64,000 nt of DNA from Prochlorococcus marinus XMU1405 (GTDB taxonomy: Bacteria > Cyanobacteriota > Cyanobacteriia > PCC-6307 > Cyanobiaceae), in assembly GCF_017696275.1 (NCBI RefSeq), contig NZ_JAAORF010000003.1:496001-560000 (forward strand). The letters run 5' to 3'. Position numbers and translations under genes: made by a program. A model generated the notes under the pieces. It ran no database searches and had not been told where the DNA came from. It was given only the letters and a program-made list of their open reading frames with translations. This document shows positions 1 through 10,295 of the stretch, piece after piece; position 1 is the stretch's first letter; every line of letters begins with the position of its first letter.

Positions 1-792
1 GCCAAAATTACATTTACCAGTCAATTCTTCTGTTGAACGCTGATTTAAGAGTTGTTCTGCTATTTTTTTACTAATAACTTCTTCTTTTTCTTCTTCTGGA
101 CTTATATTTTGTATTCCTGAAAGATAATTAATGTCTATTTGCTCTTTAGATTTACTTAAATGATTATGCCAATATTCAACATATGGTTTTATTTTTAATA
201 ATGCCCTTCTTCTGCGCCTAAAAATTCTTGTACTGATTATTGACATTTGAATATCAAAGCTTTCTACAACATCTGAGGATTGGGTTTTAAAAAAACTTTC
301 CGAACGCCAAAAATGACTTCTTTGCTTTAAAAGCCTGTTAAATCTACTTATCAAGTCTATATATACTGGTTCAAGCTGGGATACGACTTTATCAATCCAT
401 ATTCTTCGATAACTTGGTTCACTCCTTACAATATCTATATCATTAGAACAGAAACAAACACTCCGAATATAATTTTTTATTTCACTCTGTTTTTTCAAGA
501 TTGATTCATTAACGTAAACTCTTTTAGGACCTTTTCGGAATAAATTTAACTTTAAATCGTCTTTAAAATTTATCTGTCCTATTACTACAGCCATATCACT
601 GTCGTTCTCTATTAAATCTTTATCGCTCAATGCTCTATTAGATTTTAATTGACTTAAAAATTCAACCGATTCAAGTAAATTTGACTTGCCAATACCGTTA
701 CAGCCAAGAACAATTGCTCTTTGCTCTTTTAAATCAATTTCAAAACTTTTATGGTTCCGAAAATTTTGAATTTTTAATTTATTTAAAAAAAT
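1..792 (-). CDS. recF: RecF recombination/replication-repair ATPase, partial (C-terminus off the window)
   Basis: The minus-strand frame is open from about 792 to the window edge, some 264 codons of a family usually near 360. It shows the RecF N-terminus LKIQNFRNH followed by a Walker A loop GCNGIGKSNLL. RecF binds single-strand gaps and helps load RecA. The start is the odd part. No in-frame ATG, GTG or TTG lies between the upstream stop and the Walker A loop; the nearest candidates are ATT (792-790) and ATA (801-799). An ATG at 805-803 lies one frame away and would enter the recF frame if the run of seven A on the plus strand (785-791) were six. I placed the start at ATT provisionally. Family identity is firm; the 5' end is not. 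Confidence 0.87.
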   Translation of the reverse strand, partial: MFLNKLKIQNFRNHKSFEIDLKEQRAIVLGCNGIGKSNLLESVEFLSQLKSNRALSDKDLIENDSDMAVVIGQINFKDDLKLNLFRKGPKRVYVNESILKKQSEIKNYIRSVCFCSNDIDIVRSEPSYRRIWIDKVVSQLEPVYIDLISRFNRLLKQRSHFWRSESFFKTQSSDVVESFDIQMSIISTRIFRRRRRALLKIKPYVEYWHNHLSKSKEQIDINYLSGIQNISPEEEKEEVISKKIAEQLLNQRSTEELTGKCNFG

Positions 793-869
793 GTTTTTTA
801 TGCATTCATTAATTAAATTAGCTAAGTTTAAAATATTTAGAATTTCTTATAAGAAATTGAAAAAATAAA

Positions 870-943
870 GGGCATGTAGCTCAGTTGGATAGAGCATCAG
901 ATTCCGGTTCTGAAAGTCGGGGGTTCAAATCCCTCCATGCTCG
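870..943 (+). tRNA. tRNA-Arg (anticodon CCG)
   Basis: A full cloverleaf can be drawn by eye: acceptor GGGCATG pairs with CATGCTC (one G-U), D arm GCTC/GAGC, anticodon stem TCAGA/TCTGA enclosing TTCCGGT (anticodon CCG), and a T arm with TTCAAAT. Length is 74 nt with discriminator G. CCA is not encoded. It sits between minus-strand recF and a minus-strand GNAT-like gene, so it needs its own promoter. Confidence 0.96.
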
Positions 944-953
944 TAAAATAATT

Positions 954-1400
954 TTAAAGTTTGTATCCCATTACTCTTATTCCATTTGGATCTAATATGA
1001 ATCCATTTTCCTCTAAACTTGAAAATGAAGAGACTGGAGCCTGTACAGAAATACTGCAACCTGGCATTTCTCTATTTATTTTCTCAAGAGTTAATTGAAG
1101 CAATATTGAATAATAAAGTTGCTGATTATTCCCTGGCAATGCACATAAATTCCATAAGTTAGCATTCAAGCCCCTGTCGGAAGTAACCCTTACAAAGGCA
1201 TATAATTTATTTTTTAATTCACTCTGTATGGTAAAAAAGAAATTACTTTTCTGAATAGCCTCAGAAAGAGGTTTTATTGGAAATGTCTCACAACCACAAT
1301 TCGCTAATAGTTTGTTAACTTCTTTAGCTAATGGGATTTTCGAAGAGTTAACAAAATAACCTTCTGGAAGAACAAGTTTTTTTTTAGAAAAATATTGCAA
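954..1400 (-). CDS. GNAT-like N-acetyltransferase domain protein
   Basis: This 148-residue protein resembles single-domain GNAT acetyltransferases in length and pattern. It has a basic N-terminus, a central strand KLYAFVRVTSD, then NLWNLCALPGNNQQLYYSILLQ, where a GNAT acetyl-CoA loop would lie, and a C-terminal GF-I-DPNGIRVMGYKL strand typical of the fold's last strands. The classical Q/RxxGxG/A loop is not clear, so activity cannot be claimed. The gene starts 3 nt downstream of the ppc stop and is probably co-transcribed with ppc. Substrate unknown. The family call rests on fold-like pattern only. Confidence 0.6.
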   Translation of the reverse strand: MQYFSKKKLVLPEGYFVNSSKIPLAKEVNKLLANCGCETFPIKPLSEAIQKSNFFFTIQSELKNKLYAFVRVTSDRGLNANLWNLCALPGNNQQLYYSILLQLTLEKINREMPGCSISVQAPVSSFSSLEENGFILDPNGIRVMGYKL

Positions 1401-1403
1401 TTA

Positions 1404-4373
1404 TCAACCTGTATTTCTCATGCCAGCTGCTATCCCATTAATAGTTAAAAGTGCCCCCCTTAATAATTCACTTCTACTGTAGGCTCTTCTAGATTCATCT
1501 TTATCAATAATAAATTCGCTAATTGGGGGTTGTCTTGTTTGGTCTCTAAGTCTTCTTAAAAGTGAAACCTGTAAAAATCCCAAAGGGATGATTGTCTTGT
1601 TTCTCAAGCTTACGGATGATTTTAAGTCTCTATCAGATTCGAGAAGGTTATTTTTACCAGTAATTTCAAGTATTAAAGATTTTGTAAGATTGTATTCTTT
1701 AGAAATTACTTCAAAAATAATATCAAAAGATTCTTTATTTTCTTTACTGCCAAGAGTATCAACATAATACTTAGCAACTTCCAAATCCACCTTAGACAAT
1801 GTCATTTCTACCTTAGATATAAGCATCCTAAAAAATGGCCATCTTTGATGCAAAACTCTTAATAATTCAATTTGTTGTGGGTCTGAATTTAATTCTGATG
1901 ATAATGCAGTGCCAACTCCAAACCAACTTGGCAGAAGAAATCTACTTTGCGTCCAACCAAATACCCATGGAATAGCTCTTAAACTTGACAAATCTTTTGC
2001 ACCTTTTTTTCTTCTCGCAGGCCTACTAGATATCTGTAATTTACTGATTTCTTCGATTGGCGTAACCTCTTGAAAGAAATTTAACAAATCAGGATTCTCA
2101 TGCACTAATTTTCTGTAATGAGACCTCGATGTTTCTGCGAGCCTAGACATTAATTGATTCCATTCTGGAGTAGCGTCAAGTCTATTATTTACCAAACTAT
2201 TTTGTATAACAGCTGTAGTAACAGTCTCAAGATTGTATAAAGCCAGTTCAGGAAGACTATATTTAGAAGCTAAAACTTCACCTTGTTCTGTTATTTTAAT
2301 GCGTCCTTTTAAAGTACCGCTAGGTTGAGCCAATATTGCTTGATAAGCTGGCCCTCCGCCTCGCCCTACAGAACCACCTCTTCCATGAAAAAGTCTAAGT
2401 AATAGATTATTTCTACTTGCAAGATTTTGAAGCGCAATTTGAGCTCTATGAATTTCCCAATTACTAGAAACAAACCCTGAATCTTTATTGCTGTCAGAAT
2501 AGCCAAGCATTAATTCTTGAAGAGGTTTAAACGATTCTCCAACTTTTGGCAATAATGATCTATAAAAATCTAATTTGAACAACTTTTCCATTACTTCTGG
2601 TGCTCTTTTAAGATCTTCAACAGTTTCGAAAAGAGGTACAACTAATAATTTTGACTTTTGTGAATTTTGATCCAGAAGTCCCATTTCTTTTGCCAATAAG
2701 AGAACTTCAAGCAAATCAGATGCACTATGACTCATTGAAATTACATAAGAATGACAAATACGACTTCCAAATTCATGCTGCAATCTCTTAACCATTTTAA
2801 AAACTGAAAAAGTTTCTTCTGTGGTTTTTGTCCAGTTCACACCAGCAGGAATTAAAGGCCTTTTTGTATTTAACTCTTCTACAAGCCATTTAATTTTCTC
2901 TTCCTCAGACATTTGGTCATATGACACAGATAAATCCAAATAATTTGTAAGCTCTTGAATTGCATCACTATGCCTTGTACTTTCTTGACGAATATCTAAA
3001 CTTGCTAAAGAAAATCCAAAAATATGAACCTGAGTAAGTAGATTGTTTACAGACTCGCAAGTTAAATCAGTACTTATCAGGCTATTTTTTATTAATTCGA
3101 GATCATAAGTAAATTCATTCACAGACTTATAACATAAGTTTTCAACTTTATCGTGATTTTTGTTATCAATTTCTCCCTCTAAGTCAAATTTCCACCCATT
3201 ATCAGCTAATAAATTATTTCTTTCTTGTGTTAATCTTAATTTTTCTAAAATATAACTTAATTTCAACCTGTAAGGTTCTGATCTATACCTTGTAGCCCTT
3301 GCTTCATAGATTTCAGGGAACTTAACCCTGTCCGTTTCGAGTGACTCTAATAGAGAAGAACTGACTTGACTCCATTGCATCGAGACACTTAATTGATCTC
3401 TAAGATTAGATGTCGCAATAATATATCTTTCCAACATCAACTGCCTTTGATAACAAGCAGTTCTCCATGTTATCTCGGGAGTAACCGATGGATTACCGTC
3501 CCTATCGGAGCCTACCCAAGAACCGAAGTTACAAAAAGATTCAGAGGGCAATTGGACATCTGGATAATTTTCGGTTAGTGCTTCGGTGATCCTGCCCCTT
3601 AATTGAGGCATCGCATTAAATAAAACTTGCTGAAAATAATGCAAGGCATAATCTACTTCGTCTAAAACTGATGGTTTAAATTGATGCAATTCATCTGTTC
3701 TCCACCAAAGTCTTACTTCCTCTTTTAATTGGGTTTTTAGAGAGTTTTTTTCTTCTTTTGTTAGAAATTGCTCAATCTGTATTTTTTTTAACAAATTTGC
3801 TACTCTCGTTTGCTTATGTCGAATCGTATGTCTTACTATCTCAGTCGGATGCGCAGTAAAAACTAAACGAATATCCATTTCCTGCAACAACTCTTCTAAT
3901 TTCCCTGGTGGTACATTTAATTTCCTCAGCCTATAAAATAATTCTCTGAAAGTAACTGGAGCATTTTGCCTAGCCAATGCTGGAGCAAAAGGATCAAGAT
4001 TGTCGGGCGATTTTTGAACATCCTTATTGGTAAAGCTCTGAATATATCTATCTTCCTCAACTCTTTGTTCCAAAATATTAACTAGTTGAAAATACAATGA
4101 AAACGCCCTTGCTGCTGCAATGGATTCTGCTAAATCCATAGAATTAACAATATCAACTATTTCATTTTTAAAAGTTTTTGAACTATCACCATCAATTTGT
4201 TTTGAATAACTTAATTCTTTAAGCTGTATCAATCTCTCTGCCTGATCATCTGGACATTCCTCTCTGAGTACAGATTCCCATAGATCTTCTATTAAAAGAC
4301 GATTTTTATCAAGTGGATCATTGTTATTTATCAGATCCAAGTTATTATTTTTTATCTGTCGAAAAGATTCCAT
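1404..4373 (-). CDS. ppc: Phosphoenolpyruvate carboxylase
   Basis: PEP carboxylase adds bicarbonate to PEP to make oxaloacetate in the cytosol, the anaplerotic entry to the incomplete cyanobacterial TCA pathway. The 989-residue length fits cyanobacterial enzymes. Diagnostic motifs are all present: [13 protein letters not shown] with the catalytic His near residue 175, [23 protein letters not shown], the glycine-rich [17 protein letters not shown] loop, and the invariant C-terminal RNTG. The start ATG gives a plausible N-terminal regulatory extension. A 53-nt gap separates it from gshA upstream. Downstream, the GNAT-like gene follows by 3 nt. No truncation seen. Confidence 0.98.
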   Translation of the reverse strand: MESFRQIKNNNLDLINNNDPLDKNRLLIEDLWESVLREECPDDQAERLIQLKELSYSKQIDGDSSKTFKNEIVDIVNSMDLAESIAAARAFSLYFQLVNILEQRVEEDRYIQSFTNKDVQKSPDNLDPFAPALARQNAPVTFRELFYRLRKLNVPPGKLEELLQEMDIRLVFTAHPTEIVRHTIRHKQTRVANLLKKIQIEQFLTKEEKNSLKTQLKEEVRLWWRTDELHQFKPSVLDEVDYALHYFQQVLFNAMPQLRGRITEALTENYPDVQLPSESFCNFGSWVGSDRDGNPSVTPEITWRTACYQRQLMLERYIIATSNLRDQLSVSMQWSQVSSSLLESLETDRVKFPEIYEARATRYRSEPYRLKLSYILEKLRLTQERNNLLADNGWKFDLEGEIDNKNHDKVENLCYKSVNEFTYDLELIKNSLISTDLTCESVNNLLTQVHIFGFSLASLDIRQESTRHSDAIQELTNYLDLSVSYDQMSEEEKIKWLVEELNTKRPLIPAGVNWTKTTEETFSVFKMVKRLQHEFGSRICHSYVISMSHSASDLLEVLLLAKEMGLLDQNSQKSKLLVVPLFETVEDLKRAPEVMEKLFKLDFYRSLLPKVGESFKPLQELMLGYSDSNKDSGFVSSNWEIHRAQIALQNLASRNNLLLRLFHGRGGSVGRGGGPAYQAILAQPSGTLKGRIKITEQGEVLASKYSLPELALYNLETVTTAVIQNSLVNNRLDATPEWNQLMSRLAETSRSHYRKLVHENPDLLNFFQEVTPIEEISKLQISSRPARRKKGAKDLSSLRAIPWVFGWTQSRFLLPSWFGVGTALSSELNSDPQQIELLRVLHQRWPFFRMLISKVEMTLSKVDLEVAKYYVDTLGSKENKESFDIIFEVISKEYNLTKSLILEITGKNNLLESDRDLKSSVSLRNKTIIPLGFLQVSLLRRLRDQTRQPPISEFIIDKDESRRAYSRSELLRGALLTINGIAAGMRNTG

Positions 4374-4426
4374 ATAAACATTATGTCACAAGTGAAAATG
4401 TTAAGATCAAATGTTTATTTAAATAA

Positions 4427-5545
4427 TTAAACATTCTCGCCTTCACTCCTAATCATATCTTCGATAGAAATTTTCATTATTTGTTCAATAGAAAGACCTT
4501 TTTCATATTGATTTATCCATTTCATAGATTGATTACCTTCTTCGAGGACTTTATAGATAGGCTTCAAAAGATGTTTCATACCAAAATTTTCTGCTGTGGA
4601 TGACAAATCTGATAATAAGTTTTGAATCCAATCTCTACAAACAATTTTTTTGCCATCCTTCCAGTGAATTAATTCTGAATTCAAACTATCTTTAGCAGCA
4701 TTAGTTTCATTTTGATCACATATTTCTGATAATTTATCAATAGAAAAAAAACTGGCATTCAATGGATCTAAAGTATTTATATTTTCAAAAAGATTTAAAA
4801 TCCTTAGTTCTATCATGGCAGTTATCCCTAAAAGCAAGTTAATATCATAAACAAAATCACAAATTCTTAATTCCAAACGATCAAGAATTAAAGGTCTTTG
4901 GGGACCATTTGGTCTGATTGAAGACCAAAAATGACGGATATTCTGCATATTTTTATTAGCTATATTTTCCTCTATCCAATTGATATAAGAATTATGATTT
5001 ATAAAAAAAGGCACCTTACTTGGTGTTTTTGGAAACTGCATCCATCTCTGAGAATGATTCTCCGTAATTCTATTATTTAAAAAAGGAGAACTAGCACTTA
5101 GGGATAGATATAATGGAGCCTCAGATCTTATCAGCCTAACAGCCGCAAATAGCTTATCTAAATCATCTATTCCTATGTTTATATGTACACTTGAAGTTGC
5201 GATAGAGGTTCCATAATTTTCTTGTATGAATTGGTGATAAACATTATCAATATCAGATCTTTGAAATTGAATATCGTGTTTAAAACAAAGAGTGGATGAA
5301 GGAATGATTGTTAACTTTTTTTTGTTGAGCCATCGTCTTAACTTTTTTCTTGGAGTTATTAATTTCTCATATAAAAAATCGTAGTCTTTTTCAGGTGTTG
5401 TTATGTATTCAACGTTTCTATTATCTGGCTCTTTTACAAAATCAGGAAATTTTTTCTCAATTTCAGCAGAAACACCAATATGAGAATTTAAAGAACCTGT
5501 GAAAAGTTCCACCTCAAAACCCTTATAAAGATTATTTTGGCTCAT
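4427..5545 (-). CDS. gshA: Glutamate-cysteine ligase, cyanobacterial type
   Basis: The 372-residue protein matches the cyanobacterial GshA family that makes gamma-glutamylcysteine, the first step of glutathione synthesis. Supporting stretches are KGFEVELFTG at the N-terminus, the substrate-binding-like SSVHINIGIDD, and RPLILDRLELRICDF in the second half. This family differs from the E. coli enzyme, so I rely on remembered family pattern. The ATG follows the trpE stop codon directly with no spacer, so translation is probably coupled to trpE. Glutathione matters here for redox buffering under light stress (inference from physiology). Confidence 0.87.
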   Translation of the reverse strand: MSQNNLYKGFEVELFTGSLNSHIGVSAEIEKKFPDFVKEPDNRNVEYITTPEKDYDFLYEKLITPRKKLRRWLNKKKLTIIPSSTLCFKHDIQFQRSDIDNVYHQFIQENYGTSIATSSVHINIGIDDLDKLFAAVRLIRSEAPLYLSLSASSPFLNNRITENHSQRWMQFPKTPSKVPFFINHNSYINWIEENIANKNMQNIRHFWSSIRPNGPQRPLILDRLELRICDFVYDINLLLGITAMIELRILNLFENINTLDPLNASFFSIDKLSEICDQNETNAAKDSLNSELIHWKDGKKIVCRDWIQNLLSDLSSTAENFGMKHLLKPIYKVLEEGNQSMKWINQYEKGLSIEQIMKISIEDMIRSEGENV

Positions 5546-7066
5546 TTATTTATCCAAACAGGCTAATGCTTTTAGTATCCCCTTTGCTTTATTTATCGTC
5601 TCTCGATATTCATTTTCAGGAAAAGAATCAGCAACTATTCCAGCTCCTGCTTGCACTGAAACATCATATTTCCCATCTCTTGAGGGTTTAACTATCATAG
5701 TTCTTATCGTAATTGCTGTATTTAGTGCACCATTGATATCAATAGATCCGTAGACACCAGCATAAGGTCCTCTAGGATCTTTTTCAAAGTGCTTAATCAA
5801 TTGCATAGCTCTTATTTTTGGCGCACCAGTTACTGTCCCAGCGGGAAAAGATGCTTTTAGCAAATCCCAAACATCAGCATTATGTTGTAAGACCCCCTCA
5901 ACTTCACTAACTATATGCATAACATGTGAATATCTCTCAATAACCATTAAATCCTTTACCTTCACAGTACCAATTTCACAAACTCTCCCAAGATCATTTC
6001 TCCCAAGATCAATTAGCATTACATGCTCAGCTATCTCTTTTGGATCTTTTAATAAATCCTTTTCTAATTCCAAGTCTTGTTGATTATCAATACCTCTAGG
6101 TCTTGTGCCAGCAATTGGTCTTAAGCTAGCAACAATCTGACCATTTTTATTTTTTTCTGCCTTAACCATTACTTCAGGACTTGAACCAATCAGATACCAT
6201 GAACCAAAATCAAAAAATGACATATATGGAGATGGATTAACCATCCTCAAACTTCTATATAAATCAAAGGGATCATTATTAACTTGAGTTTTGAATCTTT
6301 GACTTATAACTATTTGGAAGATATCTCCCTTTCTTATATATTCTTTTGCAGAGAGAACTGCATCCTCAAAATCTTTTTTCTTCCAATTACTTTCTAGATC
6401 TAGATTCAAATCCTCATTTTCATGCCAATCTAAAAACTCATTTTCTTTTAGAGGAACTCTCATTAAATTTCTAGTTTTCTGAATTTTAAAAATTGAGTTT
6501 AGATACAACTCTTCAACAGAGGACTCTTTTGAAGAAGTTGTATCTGCATAAACTACTGCAGTAATACATCTTTTTATTTGATCAAAAACAACTAACTGAT
6601 CAAAAAACATCCAAGAACCATAAGGGATATTGTTTTCTGGTATTTCATTTATTGGAACGCTTGGTTCTATTCGATTTATTAATTCATAACCCCAGGAGCC
6701 ATATAACTGTCCAATTGATGGTAAGTCATCAAGCATGGTTGATTTATATTCCTTTGTCCAACTTCTTAAAATATCAAAAGGATCACCATTATATGTTTCA
6801 GTTTTGCCATTATTCCAAGTTTTAACTATTTCTTGTCCATTACAAACAGCTTCCCAAAGAGGTTTAGTAGCAACAATACTCCACCTACCTAAACTTTCCC
6901 CACCTTCAACAGATTCAAGAAAAACACCATGGGAATCTTTTGAGGTTAATTTTAACCAAGTCGACAACGGAGTCTCTAAATCTGCTGGCCAAGTTTGAGT
7001 GATAGGTATGAAATTTTTACCTTCTTTGTAAGCCTTTAAAAAACTATCTTTCTGTGAGCTGATCAT
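5546..7066 (-). CDS. trpE: Anthranilate synthase component I
   Basis: TrpE converts chorismate to anthranilate using ammonia from TrpG, the committed step to tryptophan. The 506-residue protein has the N-terminal feedback-site motif FLESVEGGE and, in the C-terminal chorismate-binding domain, IFQIVISQRF, SPEVMV, RPIAGTRPRG, DLGRNDLGRV and GTVTGAPKIRAM. The GAGIVADS motif near the end completes the catalytic fold. No trpG lies nearby. It heads a unit with gshA and lies 59 nt downstream of psaD on the same strand; trpE next to psaD is an arrangement I remember from other picocyanobacteria. Confidence 0.97.
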   Translation of the reverse strand: MISSQKDSFLKAYKEGKNFIPITQTWPADLETPLSTWLKLTSKDSHGVFLESVEGGESLGRWSIVATKPLWEAVCNGQEIVKTWNNGKTETYNGDPFDILRSWTKEYKSTMLDDLPSIGQLYGSWGYELINRIEPSVPINEIPENNIPYGSWMFFDQLVVFDQIKRCITAVVYADTTSSKESSVEELYLNSIFKIQKTRNLMRVPLKENEFLDWHENEDLNLDLESNWKKKDFEDAVLSAKEYIRKGDIFQIVISQRFKTQVNNDPFDLYRSLRMVNPSPYMSFFDFGSWYLIGSSPEVMVKAEKNKNGQIVASLRPIAGTRPRGIDNQQDLELEKDLLKDPKEIAEHVMLIDLGRNDLGRVCEIGTVKVKDLMVIERYSHVMHIVSEVEGVLQHNADVWDLLKASFPAGTVTGAPKIRAMQLIKHFEKDPRGPYAGVYGSIDINGALNTAITIRTMIVKPSRDGKYDVSVQAGAGIVADSFPENEYRETINKAKGILKALACLDK

Positions 7067-7125
7067 ATTATTAATGTCAACCCAAATTATAATTATTTTC
7101 TTTTTTTATATCAACTTTAAGGACG

Positions 7126-7548
7126 TTAATCAAAAGTATTCTTAGTTGTAAATTTCAAACCAGCTGGATTGGGATTTTCTCCTATTCTTCTAGGATTATG
7201 ACCTACTTTCTCTCTACCTTCATTTACTTTTTCAGAGAAAACACCATCTTTTGGGTGTAAAAATTCAATATCACCACCTGGGAATATTCGATAGATTTTA
7301 AAATCTTCAATTCTTGGCTTGAAGCCTCTTAATTGTGTACCTAGTGCAAGGCATTGTTCTTTTCTTGCAAAGTACATTAAATTATCACCTTCGTGCATAA
7401 TAGCCGCTCCACCGGTGGGCAATTCAAATGCTTGTTCCTTTGAACTTTTCCATACAATCGCATATTTTTCTTCGGTTTCTGCTGAGTTTAATAAACCCCC
7501 AGTACTTCCTATATGCTTTGGAAATTGACCAACTAAAGTTTCAGTCAT
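7126..7548 (-). CDS. psaD: Photosystem I subunit II (PsaD), ferredoxin-docking subunit
   Basis: PsaD is a stromal-side peripheral subunit of photosystem I that docks ferredoxin and stabilises PsaC. The 140-residue protein carries the family pattern [20 protein letters not shown], the [13 protein letters not shown] segment and the C-terminal [31 protein letters not shown] stretch (about residues 98-127). Length equals the usual cyanobacterial subunit. The 111-nt upstream gap to the histidine kinase gene presumably holds its promoter, but no clear -35/-10 pair or RpaB box could be assigned by eye. Confidence 0.98.
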   Translation of the reverse strand: MTETLVGQFPKHIGSTGGLLNSAETEEKYAIVWKSSKEQAFELPTGGAAIMHEGDNLMYFARKEQCLALGTQLRGFKPRIEDFKIYRIFPGGDIEFLHPKDGVFSEKVNEGREKVGHNPRRIGENPNPAGLKFTTKNTFD

Positions 7549-7659
7549 CCTTGATTTTAAGTTATTTATAATAAGAAATTAGCATTCATATTTTGCAAAA
7601 TTCTAAATTTATATGAAATTTTCTACATTAATTAATATATGGAAAACTTGTTTATCATT

Positions 7660-9024
7660 TTATTTTGAATCTGAAATCGGAAAAAATACTGTCAAACCTG
7701 TATCACGCCTCTTTGTGACATGCCCTCCTAAACTAGCTAATAACTTTTGAGTAGCATTTTGACTAAGTTGTAAACTACCTGTTTGAGGGTTCCAATTTAA
7801 CACAGGGCCAATATCAGAACCATTATCTTTTTTTAGAATTTCTTTTTGGTTACTTTCTAATTTTTGTATTTTCAATTGAAGTTTAAGTTTTTGACCAGCT
7901 GGTCTTAATTCTAAAATTAATGTACTACCTTCTTTTAATCCCCTAGTATTTTTATCAATTAATCCACTTAACATTAATTCCAATTTTTCAGAATCACTCA
8001 AAATTTGCGGCAGTTGATTGGGGATATCAATCTTTAAAGAAATCCCGCGCCGATTTAATTGTTTATTCCATAAAGGAGCAAGCTTTTTAAAAATTTCGGC
8101 TAAATTAATTTTTGCCAAATTATTTAATGAAGGAACTTCATTACTCACTAATTCTGCTGCATTAAAGATTAAACCAAACCTATCAATTTGTTCATTACAT
8201 TCATTATCTATTTGAATTAAACGATTTTTCATTGATGGGTCCATCTTATATTTTTTTAAAGTAGAACTTATGAGGGTTCTTATTGTTGCCAAAGGCGTTC
8301 TTACCTCATGAGATATTGCACGTAATAATTTTGCTTCTGTTATTTGCACATTTTTTTCATCGTTTTTTACAGAATTCTGTATATTATGGTACGGTACAAT
8401 ACTTGCTAATTTGGCCGATAATCTTGGCCAAAATAATCGTTCAAATTGATCATTAATATTAAGGTTACCTAAATTATTGATTGCATTACGAAATCTCACT
8501 CCTTCCTCATAATTTTCTTGATTTAATTTTGCATGCATTAATTCAATTGAAAGTTTAAGGCTTTCTTCATCACACTTCATTAATAGAATTTTCTTATCTT
8601 TTTCTCCAACAATTGATAATATGCATTGAAAATTTGGAGTGATTATCATCAAAAAAGGTTCATAACCATCTTCTTGACTAAGATTTAAGACTTTATAATT
8701 GCTAACTAAATCAAAATCTTTTTTTATCTTGTCTGAATTATTTACGGGTAAAAAACCTGCATTCTCATTTTGAAAGTATGGGAACCCCTCTGGAGACCAA
8801 AGCCATCCATGAAGTTGATTTAAAGATTTCTTATCATTAAAAGCTGGCAAAGGAGAGGCGACCCAAATCCCCCCCCGTTTATAATTCTGATGTAAAAAAT
8901 CTTTTTGAATAACCTCTAAAGATGCCCACCACATTCTTATGGATGTATCATCATCCACATATATAGTTTGGACTCCTTTAATCAAAAGGTCTTGAATTTT
9001 TTTTATAGTTATTTTTGTTTTCAT
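7660..9024 (-). CDS. Two-component sensor histidine kinase with degenerate ATPase domain
   Basis: The 454-residue protein has no obvious membrane segment. Residues 1-200 form an unassigned, tryptophan-rich sensor-like region (GGIWVASPLPAF, LHGWLWSPEG). A HisKA dimerisation domain follows, with an intact H-box RAISHEVRTPLATIR; the phospho-acceptor should be His239. The C-terminal ATP-binding region is recognisable mainly by position and by its last strand TGLTVFFPI. The N-box segment ELMLSGLIDKNTRG lacks the usual Asn residues, and no clean DxGxG box is visible. It overlaps the rodA stop by one base (TAATG), so it is the last gene of mrp-rodA-kinase. No cognate response regulator is adjacent. 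Confidence 0.8.
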   Translation of the reverse strand: MKTKITIKKIQDLLIKGVQTIYVDDDTSIRMWWASLEVIQKDFLHQNYKRGGIWVASPLPAFNDKKSLNQLHGWLWSPEGFPYFQNENAGFLPVNNSDKIKKDFDLVSNYKVLNLSQEDGYEPFLMIITPNFQCILSIVGEKDKKILLMKCDEESLKLSIELMHAKLNQENYEEGVRFRNAINNLGNLNINDQFERLFWPRLSAKLASIVPYHNIQNSVKNDEKNVQITEAKLLRAISHEVRTPLATIRTLISSTLKKYKMDPSMKNRLIQIDNECNEQIDRFGLIFNAAELVSNEVPSLNNLAKINLAEIFKKLAPLWNKQLNRRGISLKIDIPNQLPQILSDSEKLELMLSGLIDKNTRGLKEGSTLILELRPAGQKLKLQLKIQKLESNQKEILKKDNGSDIGPVLNWNPQTGSLQLSQNATQKLLASLGGHVTKRRDTGLTVFFPISDSK

Positions 9025-10295
9025 TAACTTCTTAGAGATCTAGAACGTTTCAAAATAGATAGAACAAATCCAACAGATATAAAATTAGTTACCAATGACG
9101 TTCGACCATAGCTCATAAAAGGAAGAGGAATTCCAGTAACTGGTCCTAAACCAATAGTCATAAATAAGTTAATAATTATTTGGAATAAAAAAGTTGATGC
9201 TATTCCAATAACAATCAGAGATTCAAAGTTAGTCCTAGCAATTGTTGCAGTATTAATAAGTTTTTTAATCAAAAAAAAGAACAAAAATAACACTATTATG
9301 CACCCCACAAAACCCAATTCTTCGCCTAGAGCACTGAAAATAAAATCAGTATGTTGTTCTGGTATAAATTGCAAATTAGTCAGCTTACCTTGTAGCAAAC
9401 CAGTCCCAAATAATCCTCCAGAACCAATTGCAATTTGACTCTGTATCAAATGATATCCACCACCTAATGGATCTCTATTTGGATCTAAAAATAAAAGTAA
9501 TCTATCTTTTTGATATTCTTTTAAGCCATATTGCCAAAAAATTGGTGTCAATTTAGCCACTAATAAATGGAACGAAATAGAGATAGCAGAAAAAATAATT
9601 TTCTTTTTTGAAGATCTATAAGCAAGATATCCTATAAATGGAATCCAGAAAATAAGAAGAGTTGGTAAGGTTAAATATAATGTAGAGGTGACAAGACAAA
9701 ACACTAATATTAAAATCCACTCTATGGGCATTTGCGACCAATAAAGCATCACACCTGTCAAAACAAGTAAAACTAAAGAGGTACCTAAGTCTGGCTGAAA
9801 GAAAATTAATAACCAAGGAATAACTACTACTAATAAGGGCAAAAATAAATCTCTTATTGTTAAAATTAATTTTTTTTCGAGTATTAAAGCAAGAGTTAAT
9901 ACAGTACTTAGCTTAGCTACTTCTGAAGGCTGAAAAGAAAAGATGCCCAAGTTTAACCATCTTTGAGCTCCAGAAACCGATATCCCAAAAAAATAAATTA
10001 GTAATAAGGATATTAAAGTACATAAATAAAATGGAACCATATAATTTCTAAGTCTCTCTAACGGTATATAAGAAATAAAAAATGCTAAAAAATAACCCAA
10101 TAAACCAGTCAGTATATGTTCTGAATAATTAGAAACTAAAAAATCACCCTGAATACTTTTTATTAAAAAACCAGAAATAATAACTAAAAATAGAGGAATT
10201 ATAAGTAATGGAGAAAATAAAAAACCTTTATTAAAGTTGTCTTTTTTTGGTAAAAATCCTCTCTTATTTAATAAATAAATTCTCCTAAACATCAA
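9024..10295 (-). CDS. rodA: RodA-type SEDS peptidoglycan glycosyltransferase
   Basis: A polytopic inner-membrane protein of 423 residues in the FtsW/RodA/SpoVE family, which polymerises lipid II for the lateral wall with a partner PBP2. Family motifs include GAQRWLNLGIFSFQPSEVAKLS in the first half, FQPDLGTSLV, LIQSQIAIGSGGLFGTG and the final FMSYGRTSL. About ten hydrophobic segments can be counted. RodA is preferred over FtsW because of the FIPEQHTDFIFSALGEE form and the association with elongation genes elsewhere in the window (mreBCD). The start is ATGATG; either Met is possible. It directly abuts the mrp stop and overlaps the kinase start. Confidence 0.93.
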   Translation of the reverse strand: MMFRRIYLLNKRGFLPKKDNFNKGFLFSPLLIIPLFLVIISGFLIKSIQGDFLVSNYSEHILTGLLGYFLAFFISYIPLERLRNYMVPFYLCTLISLLLIYFFGISVSGAQRWLNLGIFSFQPSEVAKLSTVLTLALILEKKLILTIRDLFLPLLVVVIPWLLIFFQPDLGTSLVLLVLTGVMLYWSQMPIEWILILVFCLVTSTLYLTLPTLLIFWIPFIGYLAYRSSKKKIIFSAISISFHLLVAKLTPIFWQYGLKEYQKDRLLLFLDPNRDPLGGGYHLIQSQIAIGSGGLFGTGLLQGKLTNLQFIPEQHTDFIFSALGEELGFVGCIIVLFLFFFLIKKLINTATIARTNFESLIVIGIASTFLFQIIINLFMTIGLGPVTGIPLPFMSYGRTSLVTNFISVGFVLSILKRSRSLRS

